In this document: positions 10,636 to 21,036 of the stretch, piece by piece
Numbering within the stretch: position 1 is the stretch's first letter
Layout: each line of letters opens with the position of its first letter
From: Dendrolimus kikuchii
Taxonomy: Eukaryota > Arthropoda > Insecta > Lepidoptera > Lasiocampidae
Reading direction: 5' to 3'
DNA length: 64,000 nt
Assembly: GCA_019925095.2 (NCBI GenBank)
Contig: CM034413.1
Span: 12,731,001 to 12,795,000, forward strand
Notes under the pieces: model-generated
Seen by the model: only the letters and a program-made list of their open reading frames with translations
What the model was told of the DNA's origin: nothing
Database searches by the model: none
Position numbers and translations under genes: made by a program

Positions 10636-11005
10636 TTATGAAATGGTAAGTATGAAACAATTATTATAAAGTAGAAAATTGCTTTAGTTACCTAATAGTT
10701 TTGAATATAATCCAAGAGGGACATTCATGTTTTGCCTTCTCTTGTATTTAAGTGCTGTGATTTTAATAAGGTTAGTAACTTTGGTATCATATTTGGTAGA
10801 CTTTTATTCATCTATTACATTATAATAATTATACATATACATTTTGAGGTTATTTACCGAATTAATTAGATAGTATAGATAGAGGATAGACATGAGGAGT
10901 ACAATTCTATGTAACTCATAATTCGAACAAAATGCCTTTAGTATTAAGGGGCCTTTCATAAATTACGTCACGTGTTAAGGGGAGGGGAGGAGGAGGGGGG
11001 GGGTA
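10636..11005. other. Unassigned intronic sequence
   Basis: AT-rich, with a G-rich run at 10979-11003. Confidence 0.4.
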
Positions 11006-11009
11006 TCGA

Positions 11010-11340
11010 CGAAGATTACGTTCCACAAGAGACTCACAACAACCAAATTGCGGGCTTTACAATCATAAGCTTTAGTGGAACGGATTATGGAGCGTTGATG
11101 TCATTAACGAAAAAATACAAAAATGTCCTTTTTCAATGTCAATCGATAGAGAAAATTAATGCTCTGTGGTCAACGCTCACTTCAATCCACCGGTTGACAT
11201 GGATCGTTGTGAGCGCTGTGTGATCGAAAATGATGACATCATTAGTGAAGTTTTCGCCACGACCATAACGAGCGCGGTCGCCTTGTGGAAACGTAGACGG
11301 GGCAATTTGGGCGTTATGAGAATCACTAAAGGAACGTGCC
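11010..11340 (+). mobile_element. MITE-D copy
   Basis: ACGTTCCACAAGAGACTCAC at the left, GAATCACTAAAGGAACGTGC at the right, internal AGTGGAACGGATTATGGAGC. Confidence 0.7.
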
Positions 11341-11345
11341 CGAAG

Positions 11346-12037
11346 TATGACATTGTGTGGTCCTAAATTTCATGACGTCACATTTCAAAATGTAATATAT
11401 TTAAGCTAATTACGGACCTGCTGTTATAATTAAATAATTCTTTATGTAAAATTGCAAAATATCACACTAGGGAGGGATGAGTCTCAAGAATGTGACGTGA
11501 CGTGATGTGACGGGGCAGGGCAGGGACAAGTAATTTGTGGATGGCTCTTAAGGCCAGTCTATTTGTTAACTCCACTCTACGAGAATTACTAAGAGACAGG
11601 GGAGATGGAAAAGTGTGACGAGTTGTTCGCATACTAGCAACAGAACCAAATTGAATGCTTTAGACAGATTTTTAATATGAATACAGATTGTTCTCCTTAC
11701 CTCTACACTCTATATTAGATATTCAACAGACTATATATTATTGATTATAATGTCATCTATCTATGTGAAGTAAGAAGTCAATTAAGATATTCTCATTAAA
11801 ATTTCCTAGTTATAATTGTATGAAATTAGTATATTCTAACACTAGTATATTTCAGTGTTTTAAATGGAAATAATGAATTAAATGAATTTACTATCAATGT
11901 CGTGCATTTTATATCAAATTATAGGACTCATATAATACTATGATTAGCTGCAATTACTATAACATCACACTCCATAATATAATAAAGCCATATTATAACA
12001 ATGCATTAGTAGAAAATCGTAATGAATTGTAAGATTA
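11346..12037. other. Sequence 3' of exon 3A
   Basis: AT-rich with no recognised repeat. It would include the 3' untranslated region of exon 3A. A TATAAA variant poly(A) signal on the minus strand near 11910 is the only candidate. Confidence 0.4.
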
Positions 12038-13741
12038 TCACGAAGCTCTTGACAACTTTCTTTTAGTTCTTCTGATTTTCTTATCATTTACTGAAGAATT
12101 TCCTATATTAAATTTATATTGTGGCATTAAAACATTTTCATTAACAGGTATAATATTGTGTGAATGATTTCCTATATCAAGATTATATTGTGGTGTCAAG
12201 ATATTTTTATAATTTCCTGGTTTATTAATTTGTGAATTGTCAATAATATTGACATCTTCAATGAGGTCCATGTCTTCATATTGTATAACTTTGTCATTTG
12301 TAACTAGACAAGTATCAGAAGGTTGCTCAGTTATTTCATTGCCTTTAAAATGTTTACCTACTGGATTAGGTGTCCTGAATTTAAATATATTAGTAACCTT
12401 TTTATCATTTTCGGTTGATGCAGTATTTTTAACAACTTTTGCATCAATTTTCCAATTAATTTGATTACTATCATGTAATGTTACATCAACAACTTCTATG
12501 TCCATAGGTTCTACTTGGTTAGAACTTTCAATGATTTTTGAGTTTGTGGTAGGATTTTGAATAGCTAAACTTTCACTGTAAATTTTTCTTGGTGCTTCAC
12601 ATTTTTCATTGACTTGTTCAATTTGTTTGGATTTTATTTTATTGTTATGAGAAAGAAAATCTAACCGCTGTCTATCAAATTTAAATTTCACTTCACTTTT
12701 GAACCTTTTTGAGTCACAACAATGACATTTTTCAATGTTGTTCTCATTTGTTGTTAGGCACATGGGACAATCCCATGTAATATCATTGGTTCCTTTGACA
12801 GATTTAGAATGTATATTATCTTCAATTTTCTCTTTAATATGACTACCTAATTCTGAATTGCTAGAAGTAGTTATATCATTGATTATCTCTTCCGATTTGT
12901 TATTGAAATAATTTTTATGTTCATAGTTTTTAGTGTCCATATTACTAGCTTCTGCAACAACATTCAGCTGTATATTTTTAGAAATGCTCTGACTGTCATT
13001 GTTTGAAGTTGATTTCTTACAATGATTACACATAGAAACATTTTTAAATAACCAGCAATATTTGCATGTATTTTGATTTTCAGCATTTATTTTGCCTGTA
13101 TTAATAAATTCTATTTCATGATCACCAATAGAGTTTCCAACACTCTCAGCATTAGCTTTATTGTTCGCAATACATGTTTTACATGAAGGTTTATTAAATA
13201 TCCAACAAATTTTACATACATTTGTAGTAGTGTTAGAATTATTTTTTGTATTGTCTGAATTACAATTTTGAGTAACATCGTCAATAATATTGTCATCAGC
13301 CTCCTTTGATTTCTGGTTAGTTTGAATATTAGAATTGTCGTTAATATTTCTAGGAACTTCTTTAATGTTTTGAGCATCTTTAAAAATAATATTATAATCA
13401 GATACCATTGGTTTCTGGTTAGTTTCCATATCAGAATTGTCTTTAATATTTCTAAGCACTTCTGTTTCTTCAGTGTATACATTAAGTTTATTCACTGTAT
13501 TAATTTCTTTGACTACAATCTTAGTTTTGTTTTCAACAATTTCAGGCAACGAAAAGAAAAATATGTATGAATCATCTTCATACTCACTCTTGTTTGCAAT
13601 TAGAGGCAATGGAATATTAATTTTGCCGTCTGATTTATTTTTTATGCCTTCTGGCGGCAACTGAGTCCCAGTTTTTTTGACAATCTTTACAATAGTAGCC
13701 TCTCTTGGTATAATTAACTCTCGATATTTGTATGATTTTGG
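12038..13741 (-). CDS. Terminal exon 3A: RanBP2-type zinc-finger, Nup153-like protein segment
   Basis: This exon has 567 codons plus TGA. An in-frame TAG is part of the acceptor ATTTTGTAG at 13742, so the frame must be entered by splicing. It is phase 0 and compatible with exon 2 (14291). Residues 323-342 form a textbook RanBP2 finger (WxCxxC, x3-N-x6, CxxC). Two shortened relatives, CKICWIFNKPSCKTC and CKYCWLFKNVSMCNHC, lie at about 176 and 226. A roughly 33-residue unit is duplicated in tandem (about 95-158). The motif PQYxxxIGN occurs twice near the end, and the C-terminus is basic (KKIRRTKRKLSRAS). Finger type, FSLP-like motif, FG-like IGN motifs and basic tail together recall nucleoporin Nup153. 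That resemblance is an inference. No C2H2 fingers are present. It could instead be the 3' part of a separate nested gene. Confidence 0.7.
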   Translation of the reverse strand, partial: PKSYKYRELIIPREATIVKIVKKTGTQLPPEGIKNKSDGKINIPLPLIANKSEYEDDSYIFFFSLPEIVENKTKIVVKEINTVNKLNVYTEETEVLRNIKDNSDMETNQKPMVSDYNIIFKDAQNIKEVPRNINDNSNIQTNQKSKEADDNIIDDVTQNCNSDNTKNNSNTTTNVCKICWIFNKPSCKTCIANNKANAESVGNSIGDHEIEFINTGKINAENQNTCKYCWLFKNVSMCNHCKKSTSNNDSQSISKNIQLNVVAEASNMDTKNYEHKNYFNNKSEEIINDITTSSNSELGSHIKEKIEDNIHSKSVKGTNDITWDCPMCLTTNENNIEKCHCCDSKRFKSEVKFKFDRQRLDFLSHNNKIKSKQIEQVNEKCEAPRKIYSESLAIQNPTTNSKIIESSNQVEPMDIEVVDVTLHDSNQINWKIDAKVVKNTASTENDKKVTNIFKFRTPNPVGKHFKGNEITEQPSDTCLVTNDKVIQYEDMDLIEDVNIIDNSQINKPGNYKNILTPQYNLDIGNHSHNIIPVNENVLMPQYKFNIGNSSVNDKKIRRTKRKLSRAS

Positions 13742-14290
13742 CTACAAAATAATTAATAATGTCACATATCGAAAGTGATTAAAAAAATATACATGCAAGT
13801 CTACTTGATACTCATATAGTGTAGTATAATACTATTACTGTTATTAATACTTTGGCCGTCTTGGAAATTTTAATTATAAGTTTTTTGTGAATATTTGTAA
13901 TATTTTTGGTAATATTAGTAGAATACAGGTTTGTTGCAAGTAAATGATGTCAATTAAGTCTTCAAAAATGTGGATTACCATGCAATAACGCGAGCTAGAT
14001 AGTGTACTCTGTACAGCGAGCATGGTGTTTTGGATGTTTATGATTTGTAGATATAAAATGTGCCTAATGTTTTTGCTTTTTATGATAGTCCAAATGAAAT
14101 GTGAAAGTTATATGGTTAATTCGTAAGTTGATTGTTCTCACTTAATGGTCTTTTACAAATGAACAAATTTACATAAAATTTGGTGTTTATATATGTTCCT
14201 CCAATAATTTCAAGTAAGGAATAGTTTATTTGGAAAATTACAATAAGAGAAATTGTGAGGAAAATAGTAAATAGATATTGAAAAACTCAC
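13742..14290 (-). other. Intron between exon 2 and exon 3A
   Basis: GTGAGT donor at 14290, TTTTGTAG acceptor at 13742. No repeat recognised inside. Confidence 0.65.
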
Positions 14291-15040
14291 ATCTGGAAGT
14301 GTAGAAGCCAAAATTGAGTACAAACTCTGATCTCCAGATAAATTAGGATTACCTCCATGCAAACAAATCATTTTCTCCATATCTACCATGCCTCTCCCTT
14401 TAGTCAAACATATGGAACATAACTTATCCATTTTACGTTCCAACAAGTGCTCCATAACAATTTTGAACTTGTGTTTCTCTATATGCTGTAGATATTCCGT
14501 ATGTTTCTCATAAACAGAATCACACTCTTTACAAACAAATGAGTTATCTGTAGTTGTTTTCGGTTTATCTGATAGATGTGATTGGAAATGCTTTTTGATC
14601 TGATGTCGTTTCAGAAAAGCTTTCCCACACATTCGACAGTTATACCACATTGTAGTAGGGTGACCTTTTTCATGGTTCAATAGCGATTCTATATTTGGTA
14701 ACACTTGACTGCACTTTAAGCATTCTAACTCCGTAACTGCATTCTCTGGTGTGAGTGTTTCTGAACTTGTATTTACCAAGTTAATGATTGGTTGAGCATA
14801 GTTAATGACATTCTCATGTTCTGCATATATTATATTGTGATTTGGGTTCACTTTACGTCTACCACGTTTCTTTATGATTTCAATTGGGTCAAGTTTTTCT
14901 ACTTTTTCGTATATATCATCAAAACAATTATGTAAAGCCCGCTCAGCCTGTTCACACTGTTGAGTGAACAGATAAGCCTTTATTGTGCTATCGAGGCATT
15001 CATCACATATTTTGTTTGGAAAGTTCCGATCATCTCTTAC
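14291..15040 (-). CDS. ZAD zinc-finger gene, coding exon 2 (end of ZAD1, three C2H2 fingers, start of ZAD2)
   Basis: This exon has 250 codons. The acceptor is at 15041 (TTCAATTCCAG) and the donor at 14290 (GAT then GTGAGT), both in phase 0. It opens with the second cysteine pair of ZAD1 (protein C144, C147), followed by a basic KKRGRRK stretch near residue 190. Three C2H2 fingers follow, starting at about C239, C267 and C302. Near its end a new CSIC pair (C340, C343) and the text LYSILASTLPD look like the front half of a second ZAD. That half needs a CxxC partner about 50 residues on, which exon 3B supplies and exon 3A does not. Confidence 0.85.
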
Positions 15041-15300
15041 CTGGAATTGAAGAACACACATTCTTAAATCTTAATCCATAATATCATGAAAGGAACACCA
15101 GGACACTTGTAACTCTAAAAATACCAATACAAGCTATGTACCATAGTACAGTCAACCTCTTAAATGTCAGTGTTTCAACTGTTGAGACGTTATCTTTCAC
15201 CACCACCAAAGGTTGAGAACATGACTGTTGTGCCCTGGTAATCCCCAATTTTTAGACAAAAGTAACCAATAGCAAGGTTATTTTTTGTGTGAAATATAAT

Positions 15301-15466
15301 ACATACATACATATATAACTTCACGCCAGTTCCCTTGCGGGGTAGGCACGAACAACAGAGTGCCATTTAGGCTTATTCTTACACATCTCACTTGCTTCTT
15401 TGACATTCATAACTCTTGTCATGCACATTCGTCTGTTCTTAAGGCTCCTGACATCACCTTCTGCTA
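15301..15466 (-). mobile_element. LINE-B, 5'-truncated
   Basis: 12-bp duplication GTGAAATATAAT at 15289-15300 and 15467-15478. CATA tail at the left. Confidence 0.9.
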
Positions 15467-15478
15467 GTGAAATATAAT

Positions 15479-15871
15479 GAAAACCCATTTTGCCCCTGTC
15501 TTCTATGGCATTTTTTGGGGCCCATGCAGGGAGTGGCGAGTCACAGTCTGCCCATTTTTCCATGTTCCCTGAACATGGCAACAGCCAGATGCCATAGTCC
15601 CCATATTTCCAGACCCCTAGTACCACTAGCAGTTCACCCCAATAGCCCAGTACTTTTTGTCGTCATTTCGTACAATAGTCCTACACTGGCCGGGGCTTGT
15701 CCTTGGGTGCATTATTATATGGTGTAGACAGGGATAATCGACAGTCAGTATCAACTCACATTTACATTAAATTTGTCAAGGGGTCTTTATGTGTTGGCCA
15801 TCCCATGGCCCCAAGCAAGCCCTCCAAATGTCCGGGTCATTTTTATGGCCTATGGTCTTGAAAGACATACA
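15479..15871. mobile_element. LINE-L copy
   Basis: It contains GCAGGGAGTGGCGAGTCAC and TTGTCAAGGGGTCTTTATGT and ends GTCTTGAAAGACATAC. It is shared with 37693-38345 and 53718-53975. It looks like a retroelement 3' region, but the class is not certain. Confidence 0.6.
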
Positions 15872-16199
15872 AATTAACAAAATAAAATTTTCACAAGTAC
15901 CTAATACTAAAACTGACTGATAGGTAAGTCATCACTATAATTTTGAGCAAGTCATTCTGCATATTTAATCAGATAAATTATATTATTTAATAGTTTTTTT
16001 ACCAAAATAACTGCTTGTCAACTAACCTTTTACTATGAATGAATATAATATAGGAAAGCATATATGGACTCTATATATATATGGGAAAACCAATAATTTT
16101 TGGGCTAGATATTCTACTCAAATATTTAATACACAAATTTTAAGTAGTGGGTGAGCAGAGTGGGTAGGTGAGAAGGGTATACCTTCTCCCCTACCTACA
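15872..16199. other. Unassigned intronic sequence
   Basis: AT-rich, no feature recognised. Confidence 0.4.
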
Positions 16200-16971
16200 A
16201 CCCCTATGGTCTGGAGTTCTTGGAATATTAATTTTTGATAAAGATAACTTCATCTATTTTTTCACTAATATTTTTGTGATGGGTGTTGAAAGGTCGCGAC
16301 CAGTGACTAGAACAGTGATTGAAGTTAGTTCTAGACCAAAGCAGACAAGCTAAGCGAGCATGCAGTGGTAGCAGCTAGTGATTGCCAGAATCAACCAGTA
16401 ACCATTTACTATTCATTTAATACACATAAAAAATCAGGTAGATTAGGTTATCTTAGGTCAAAGCACGCAAGCCGAGCGAGCATGCTTGCAGCAGCGGCCG
16501 GCGAGTTCCAGAACCCACTGGTAACCGTTTACTATTTATTTTATATACATAAGTAAAACAGTTATGTTAGTTAATTATTTTATTTATCAGTTTAGTAGAC
16601 AAATAGCAAGATGTTTTTTTAATATGTCAATGAATTGACATATTAATGATAATATATTTATATACATTGCAGAATAACTAATTTTTTAAAATATGGGTTA
16701 AAAATAAATATATTTTCGACTTTATTGGCTGCCATTTTCAATATTTTCACAGTTACTCTTGTACTATATATGAATGTCATCCGTTGTGTTTTTTCTTTAT
16801 TTTTTGACGACTTACTCTGTTTTTAGGTTATATTGGTTCTTTTTTTGTTGATTACTGGCATTCTTTTGAACTTTGAAAGAATTTTTCTTTGGACCTATTG
16901 ATATAAGTGCAATATTAGTGAAAAAATAAGTGACATTATGTTAGTCAATAAAACTCCAGACCATAGAGGTT
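16200..16971. mobile_element. DNA element with ACCCCTATGGTCTGGAGTT ends
   Basis: ACCCCTATGGTCTGGAGTT at 16200 is inverted at 16952-16970 (AACTCCAGACCATAGAGGT). Inside, about 100 bp are duplicated in tandem at a 122-bp period (from 16334 and 16456, sharing AAGCGAGCATGC-like text). Confidence 0.5.
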
Positions 16972-17131
16972 AAAGTAGAAGTAAGTATGTCTAGACTTCA
17001 CCAAGCTGCTACTTAAAATACGTGTTACAAACATCTATAGATTTACCTTAAAATTCAAGTATCACATCTATACCCAAACCAAATCATATGTTATGATTTA
17101 TACATACATACATTTAATTAAACAGACATAC

Positions 17132-17527
17132 CTGAATGGGATAAAAACTGGCCACCATATCACGTATAGTAACTTTAAACAATGTTCCTTTGGTAGCTAC
17201 TTGCATTATTTGATCCAATTCAGATAAAGGCTTTGTCACATTTAAACAGTATCGGCAAACATCACTTTTTAAAGCCCCATGAAGCAACAATCTTACTGCA
17301 TTCTTAGTAGTCAAAGGTTTGCGTTTTTCTTCAAATTCACTGTATTCTTCCTGTATTTCTTCTTGAAGTTCCTGAACTTCTTCCTGAATTTCACCTTGAA
17401 TTTTTCCTTGAATTTCTTCCTTAACTTTTTGCATATCAAATTTGTTAAAAGCTTTGTTTTTAGGCGGAGGGTATGTTTTAATACATCCTTTACGGTGTAA
17501 TAAACTAAAATTGAAATCATCGGCCAT
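17132..17527 (-). CDS. ZAD zinc-finger gene, coding exon 1 (first half of ZAD1)
   Basis: This exon has 132 codons. The start ATG at 17527 sits in a good context (AAAATGG). Residues 33-70 are a charged segment with repeated EEIQ/GEIQ units, likely a short coiled coil. The first ZAD zinc ligands are C91 and C94 (CRYC). The exon ends in CAG followed by the donor GTATGT at 17131, in phase 0. Joined to the next exon, the ligands C144 and C147 (CDEC) follow 49 residues later, as expected for ZAD. No other downstream acceptor seen completes the domain as well. The coiled coil is less usual for ZAD proteins. The DNA-binding target cannot be predicted. Confidence 0.85.
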
Positions 17528-19040
17528 TTTGAGGTTATGTTAGTATAGTCAATAAATAGAAATGTTAACTATCGGGTCACATATGACGATTCTTTATATA
17601 TATAGTGTGGCTAAATTGAATTTTGGTTTCTGTTTCTGCATTGCGACAAACATTTATAAATGTGAAAATCGTAAGTATTTTACAAAATTTAGCTATTTAG
17701 TAACGTCACTTCACGTCAAAATGAAAAATGGCGGAAAAAGCGCAGCCGCACGCAACAGTGTGACCAGATTAAATTTGATGATTCTGTTAAATACTCAGAT
17801 CTGCTAAATTCTGTTGCTATTTTTTTCAATAATGCTAATTTATTTTTGTATGAACATATGATAAAGTAAGCGCGTAAATAAAACTATTGTATTTATTTAT
17901 TTCCAATTACGAAAGCTATGAAGTATTTGTTTCTGTATTGTTTGTGTTACTAGTTATATAATTATCGATATAGTCTCTTTGAAGTATGAACATTGGAAAA
18001 ATTATTCGGGAAAACACGGGTCCTTAAGCCGTATTACAGATAGGAAAAATTATATCTTAACGGGATTGACCAGATGTGGATATTTTTATTTCATGTGTTC
18101 TAGTGATTTTCGAAATAAATCCTCAAAACATTTCATCTTGAATATACACTTAATTGTAATTTTTTTATAATCTAATGACAACTAAAAAACGTACACATAC
18201 GAAGAGGTGTAACATTGTCAAACAGCTTGTGTAACGTTGGTTCTGTTCAACATTTCAGTATTCATATCCGTAGAATTAAAACATCCTTCCAATTTTTACA
18301 GATTGCTCACTGATTTGTCCAAACTACTACTATTAGTATTTTGGAGTCGATTGTCTTTTGATTCAAAAGTATCGTAGTCAACCGTTACAAAATATTATCA
18401 AAAGAAATAGCAGGGTTGAATAAAACGATTACGATTTAACATTTTGATATTGAATATTAGCATGTTAAAATTAATTAATCATAGGTGGACTATTAATTAA
18501 TTTTTAGTTTTTAGTATTGATTGGTGTTAATTGGGCTAACTTTAACTGGGTATGAGAGAATGCGGCGGGAGGTAACGGCACGCTCATAACAGATAGGTAA
18601 CCAACCAAAATAAAAAACTTAGAACCCATTTTTATTTAACTTATAATATACATGTACACGTGATTTTATAGAACAAAAATTTAATTAGTTTAAATAATTA
18701 ATTAAGAGGTGAAAGTTAATGAAATTAAACACAAAGTAATATGAAATAAGACTGAAGTTATTGCAAGAACATTGTGAAATAACTTGCAAATGCTGAAATT
18801 GCTTAGTGTTCTAATAAGATTTTATAAAATTTGGTTAAAATTTGCTAATTTTATTTACTGTGACATAATCTCTTAAACCTGAAATGGGGACCTAATTTTG
18901 ATAAAATCGCCGAACTCTGCTGTATCTGGTTACACTGTGGCAAAAAAAGTAATGACTTGCCTCCGGCTAAATGTTGTATTCGCCACAAAGGCAGGCAAAG
19001 AAATCTTTAGTTCATACAGCCAATTCTGATGTTTATGTCT
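17528..19040. other. Intergenic region upstream of the ZAD gene
   Basis: No gene seen. Apart from the TATA-like box there is no clear repeat or regulatory element. Confidence 0.45.
17592..17605 (-). promoter_or_regulatory. TATA-like box upstream of ZAD gene
   Basis: On the minus strand CTATATATATAAAG lies about 65-78 nt before the exon 1 ATG, leaving room for a short 5' leader. No other core element is clear. In AT-rich DNA this may be chance. Confidence 0.3.
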
Positions 19041-19266
19041 TCGTATAGTAGCGCAGTTGTATTGTAGGCTACAACTAACGCCATTCAACGGAGTTCTTCT
19101 GAAAACTCGATAGGTCACATTTGTCTATACAGTTTCCATTTCTCACAAAAACACATTATTACTACTCAAAAACTATCAATATCCTACAACTATTGTTCGT
19201 TTTAGAGCGATTTTACACATTTTTGGAAAAAAAACTGCACAGCACAACGCCCCCTTTCAGTTCCCG
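19041..19266 (-). repeat. Dispersed repeat, inverted partner of 24399-24625
   Basis: Shares ACTATCAATATCCTACAAC and CTGCACAGCACAACG with the partner in opposite orientation. The two copies bracket Gmap exon 1. Confidence 0.7.
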
Positions 19267-19314
19267 CCAAAAACACAAAATAAGTGATTGACAAATAAGC
19301 ACAATATTTTCTTT

Positions 19315-19553
19315 TCTTAATAATCGGCAGACAAACACACACATTGATATACCCAAAATATGCAAGTTACGCTTGTGTTAAGGGTAATATACAACAGACC
19401 ACTTTGGGGCTGCTCCCAGACACCCAGACCACACTAAATAACGGAAAGTTTGTATATGAAATTTACCATGCCAGGAAACGAACCTGGAGCCTCTGCATAT
19501 TAGCGAGCTCGGCCGGTTAATAAAACTTAGCCCGCTCAAAAACAGAGACCATC
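19315..19553 (-). mobile_element. SINE-T, tRNA-derived
   Basis: The minus strand reads GTCTCTGTTTTTGAGCGGGC at the head and has a decayed B box (GGTTCGTTTCC), then the common body with GGGTGTCTGGGAGCAGCC. Confidence 0.75.
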
Positions 19554-19796
19554 AAATATGCATGATTATTGATAGAAGTTTGTGTGAATAGAAACGTTTT
19601 TGGAAAGATAAATGGTAAACATAAAAAGGAGGATATTTCGTAAAAATTACTTGTAGATCTAAAAATATACGGGCTTAGAAGGTAAAATAAATGTAGAAAA
19701 TAAATAACAAGAACATACTTCTAATGAATCCTTGGTTTTGTATGAAGACAGAGTTATGCCGCATACATATTAATAACTATAATAGTATCAACTGAT

Positions 19797-19920
19797 CATC
19801 GTTTATTTGCCCTAGTATCATATCGGATAGAATTTGACTGAGGCTTCATACAATTAATGTCAAAATTCAGCGGATGGTAGCGCAAGTGAATGAATAGTGA
19901 GATATAGGAATCGGCTATCA
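19797..19920. mobile_element. MITE-T copy
   Basis: TTTATTTGCCCTAGTATC, TTAATGTCAAAATTCAGC and AGTGAGATATAGGAATC. Related copies are at 25772 and 29466. Confidence 0.55.
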
Positions 19921-19958
19921 AGTCGGTGATCAGGCAGTTTAGCTTGTTACCTGTAGAC

Positions 19959-20748
19959 ATACATACATACATACATAACTTCACGCCAGTTCCCTTGCGG
20001 GGTAGGCACGAACAACAGAGTGCCATTTAGGCTTATTCTTACACACCTCACTTGCCTCTTTGACATTCATAACTCTTGTCATGCACACTCGTCTGTTCTT
20101 AAGGCTCCTGACATCACCTTCTGCTAGTACACGATCAATTTGATCATGGAAGGTGTGTCGTGGCCTTCCACGACTTCTGCATCCATCCACTTTTGCATTG
20201 TATATCTGTTTAGTCATTCTTTCATCATGCATTCTTTCCACATGCCCGAACCACCGGAGCATTCCTTTCCTTACCTTTACCCCGACACTCTCTTTCAGAC
20301 CAACTCTCTTTCTTACTTCGGTATTACGAACGCGGTCCGCGAGCGTCACTCCGCAGATTTTGCGCAGTGCTCGCATCTCGACCGCGTTTACTCTACTTTC
20401 ATGCTCTCTCTTCCATACCCAACTCTCGCATCCATACGTGAGCGTAGGTACCAGCACCGCGTTGTGTACGGCGAGCTGGGCCTTCTGGCTGAGTTTCTTA
20501 GCGCCTAGAAGTTTACCTAACGCTCCATTCACACTATTCCCCAAATTCACTCTTCTTTCTATATCAGCGGTGTACCTTCCATCCCTGCTAAAAGCACATC
20601 CAAGATATACAAACTCATTCACTTGCTCTAGCATAACATCATCGACCATTATCCTTGCATTCGTTCTGGTTTCTTCTCTTTCAAACACCATAACCTTTGT
20701 TTTCTTCGCATTCAAATGTAAGCCTCTCGCCTGACAGTCATCTTTCTT
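19959..20748 (-). mobile_element. LINE-B, longest copy (790 bp)
   Basis: It encodes 244 intact codons (20715-19981) of the reverse-transcriptase C-terminal region: MNAKKTKVMVF, VYLGCAFSRDGRYTADIERR, TYGCESWVW, MLRWFGHVERM, GRPRHTF and a stop just before the CATA tail. The catalytic YADD part is missing, so it is 5'-truncated and dead. An 11-bp duplication TTACCTGTAGA lies at 19948-19958 and 20749-20759. The short repeat tail suits RTE- or R4-type LINEs. The clade is not certain. Confidence 0.9.
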
Positions 20749-20786
20749 TTACCTGTAGAGTAGGTTCTAAATCTATACTACATCGA

Positions 20787-21036
20787 CTGCGTTCCACATG
20801 ACGCTCAAAAAGACCACGCTCATGACCGCGATTTTTCCGTTCCACTTGCTTGCGGGCGTCACAATCGTAAACTCAAGTGGAACGGATTATTCGACCCACC
20901 TCATGACATGGGTCGATGTGAACGCTGCTTGAGCGAAAATCATTAGAGACGTTTTCCTGGCGACCATATCGACCGTGGTCGCTATGTTGAACGGCTAAAG
21001 GAGCATTTTGGACATTGTGAGGTACTAGAGGTATGC
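20787..21036 (+). mobile_element. MITE-D, complete
   Basis: GTTCCACATGACGCTCA at the left and GAGGTACTAGAGGTATGC at the right. It forms an inverted pair with 21790-22044. Confidence 0.7.

Larger units (their letters stand above)
6979..17527 (-). other. Gene locus: two-ZAD, multi-C2H2 zinc-finger protein with alternative 3' exons
   Basis: Exons at 17527-17132, 15040-14291 and 8220-6979 (minus strand) all join in phase 0 with GT-AG borders, giving 795 aa ordered ZAD1, three C2H2 fingers, ZAD2, nine C2H2 fingers. Each ZAD is split by an intron at nearly the same place: the cysteine pairs are 49 residues apart in ZAD1 and 51 in ZAD2. ZAD is an arthropod dimerisation domain at the N-terminus of C2H2 DNA-binding proteins, so a nuclear transcription or chromatin factor is expected. 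A further exon at 13741-12038 lies between exons 2 and 3B and is also phase 0, so it is an alternative terminal exon or the 3' end of a nested gene. The targets and the exact orthologue are not recognised. Confidence 0.75.

Noticed and set aside
13651..13660. TTG start for exon 3A
   Set aside because: The frame continues upstream to a proper splice acceptor at 13742, so it is an internal exon boundary and not a start.
20140..20734. Plus-strand frames of 122 and 193 codons
   Set aside because: Antisense shadows of the LINE-B reverse-transcriptase frame. The same applies at 33802-34102 and 29823-30159.
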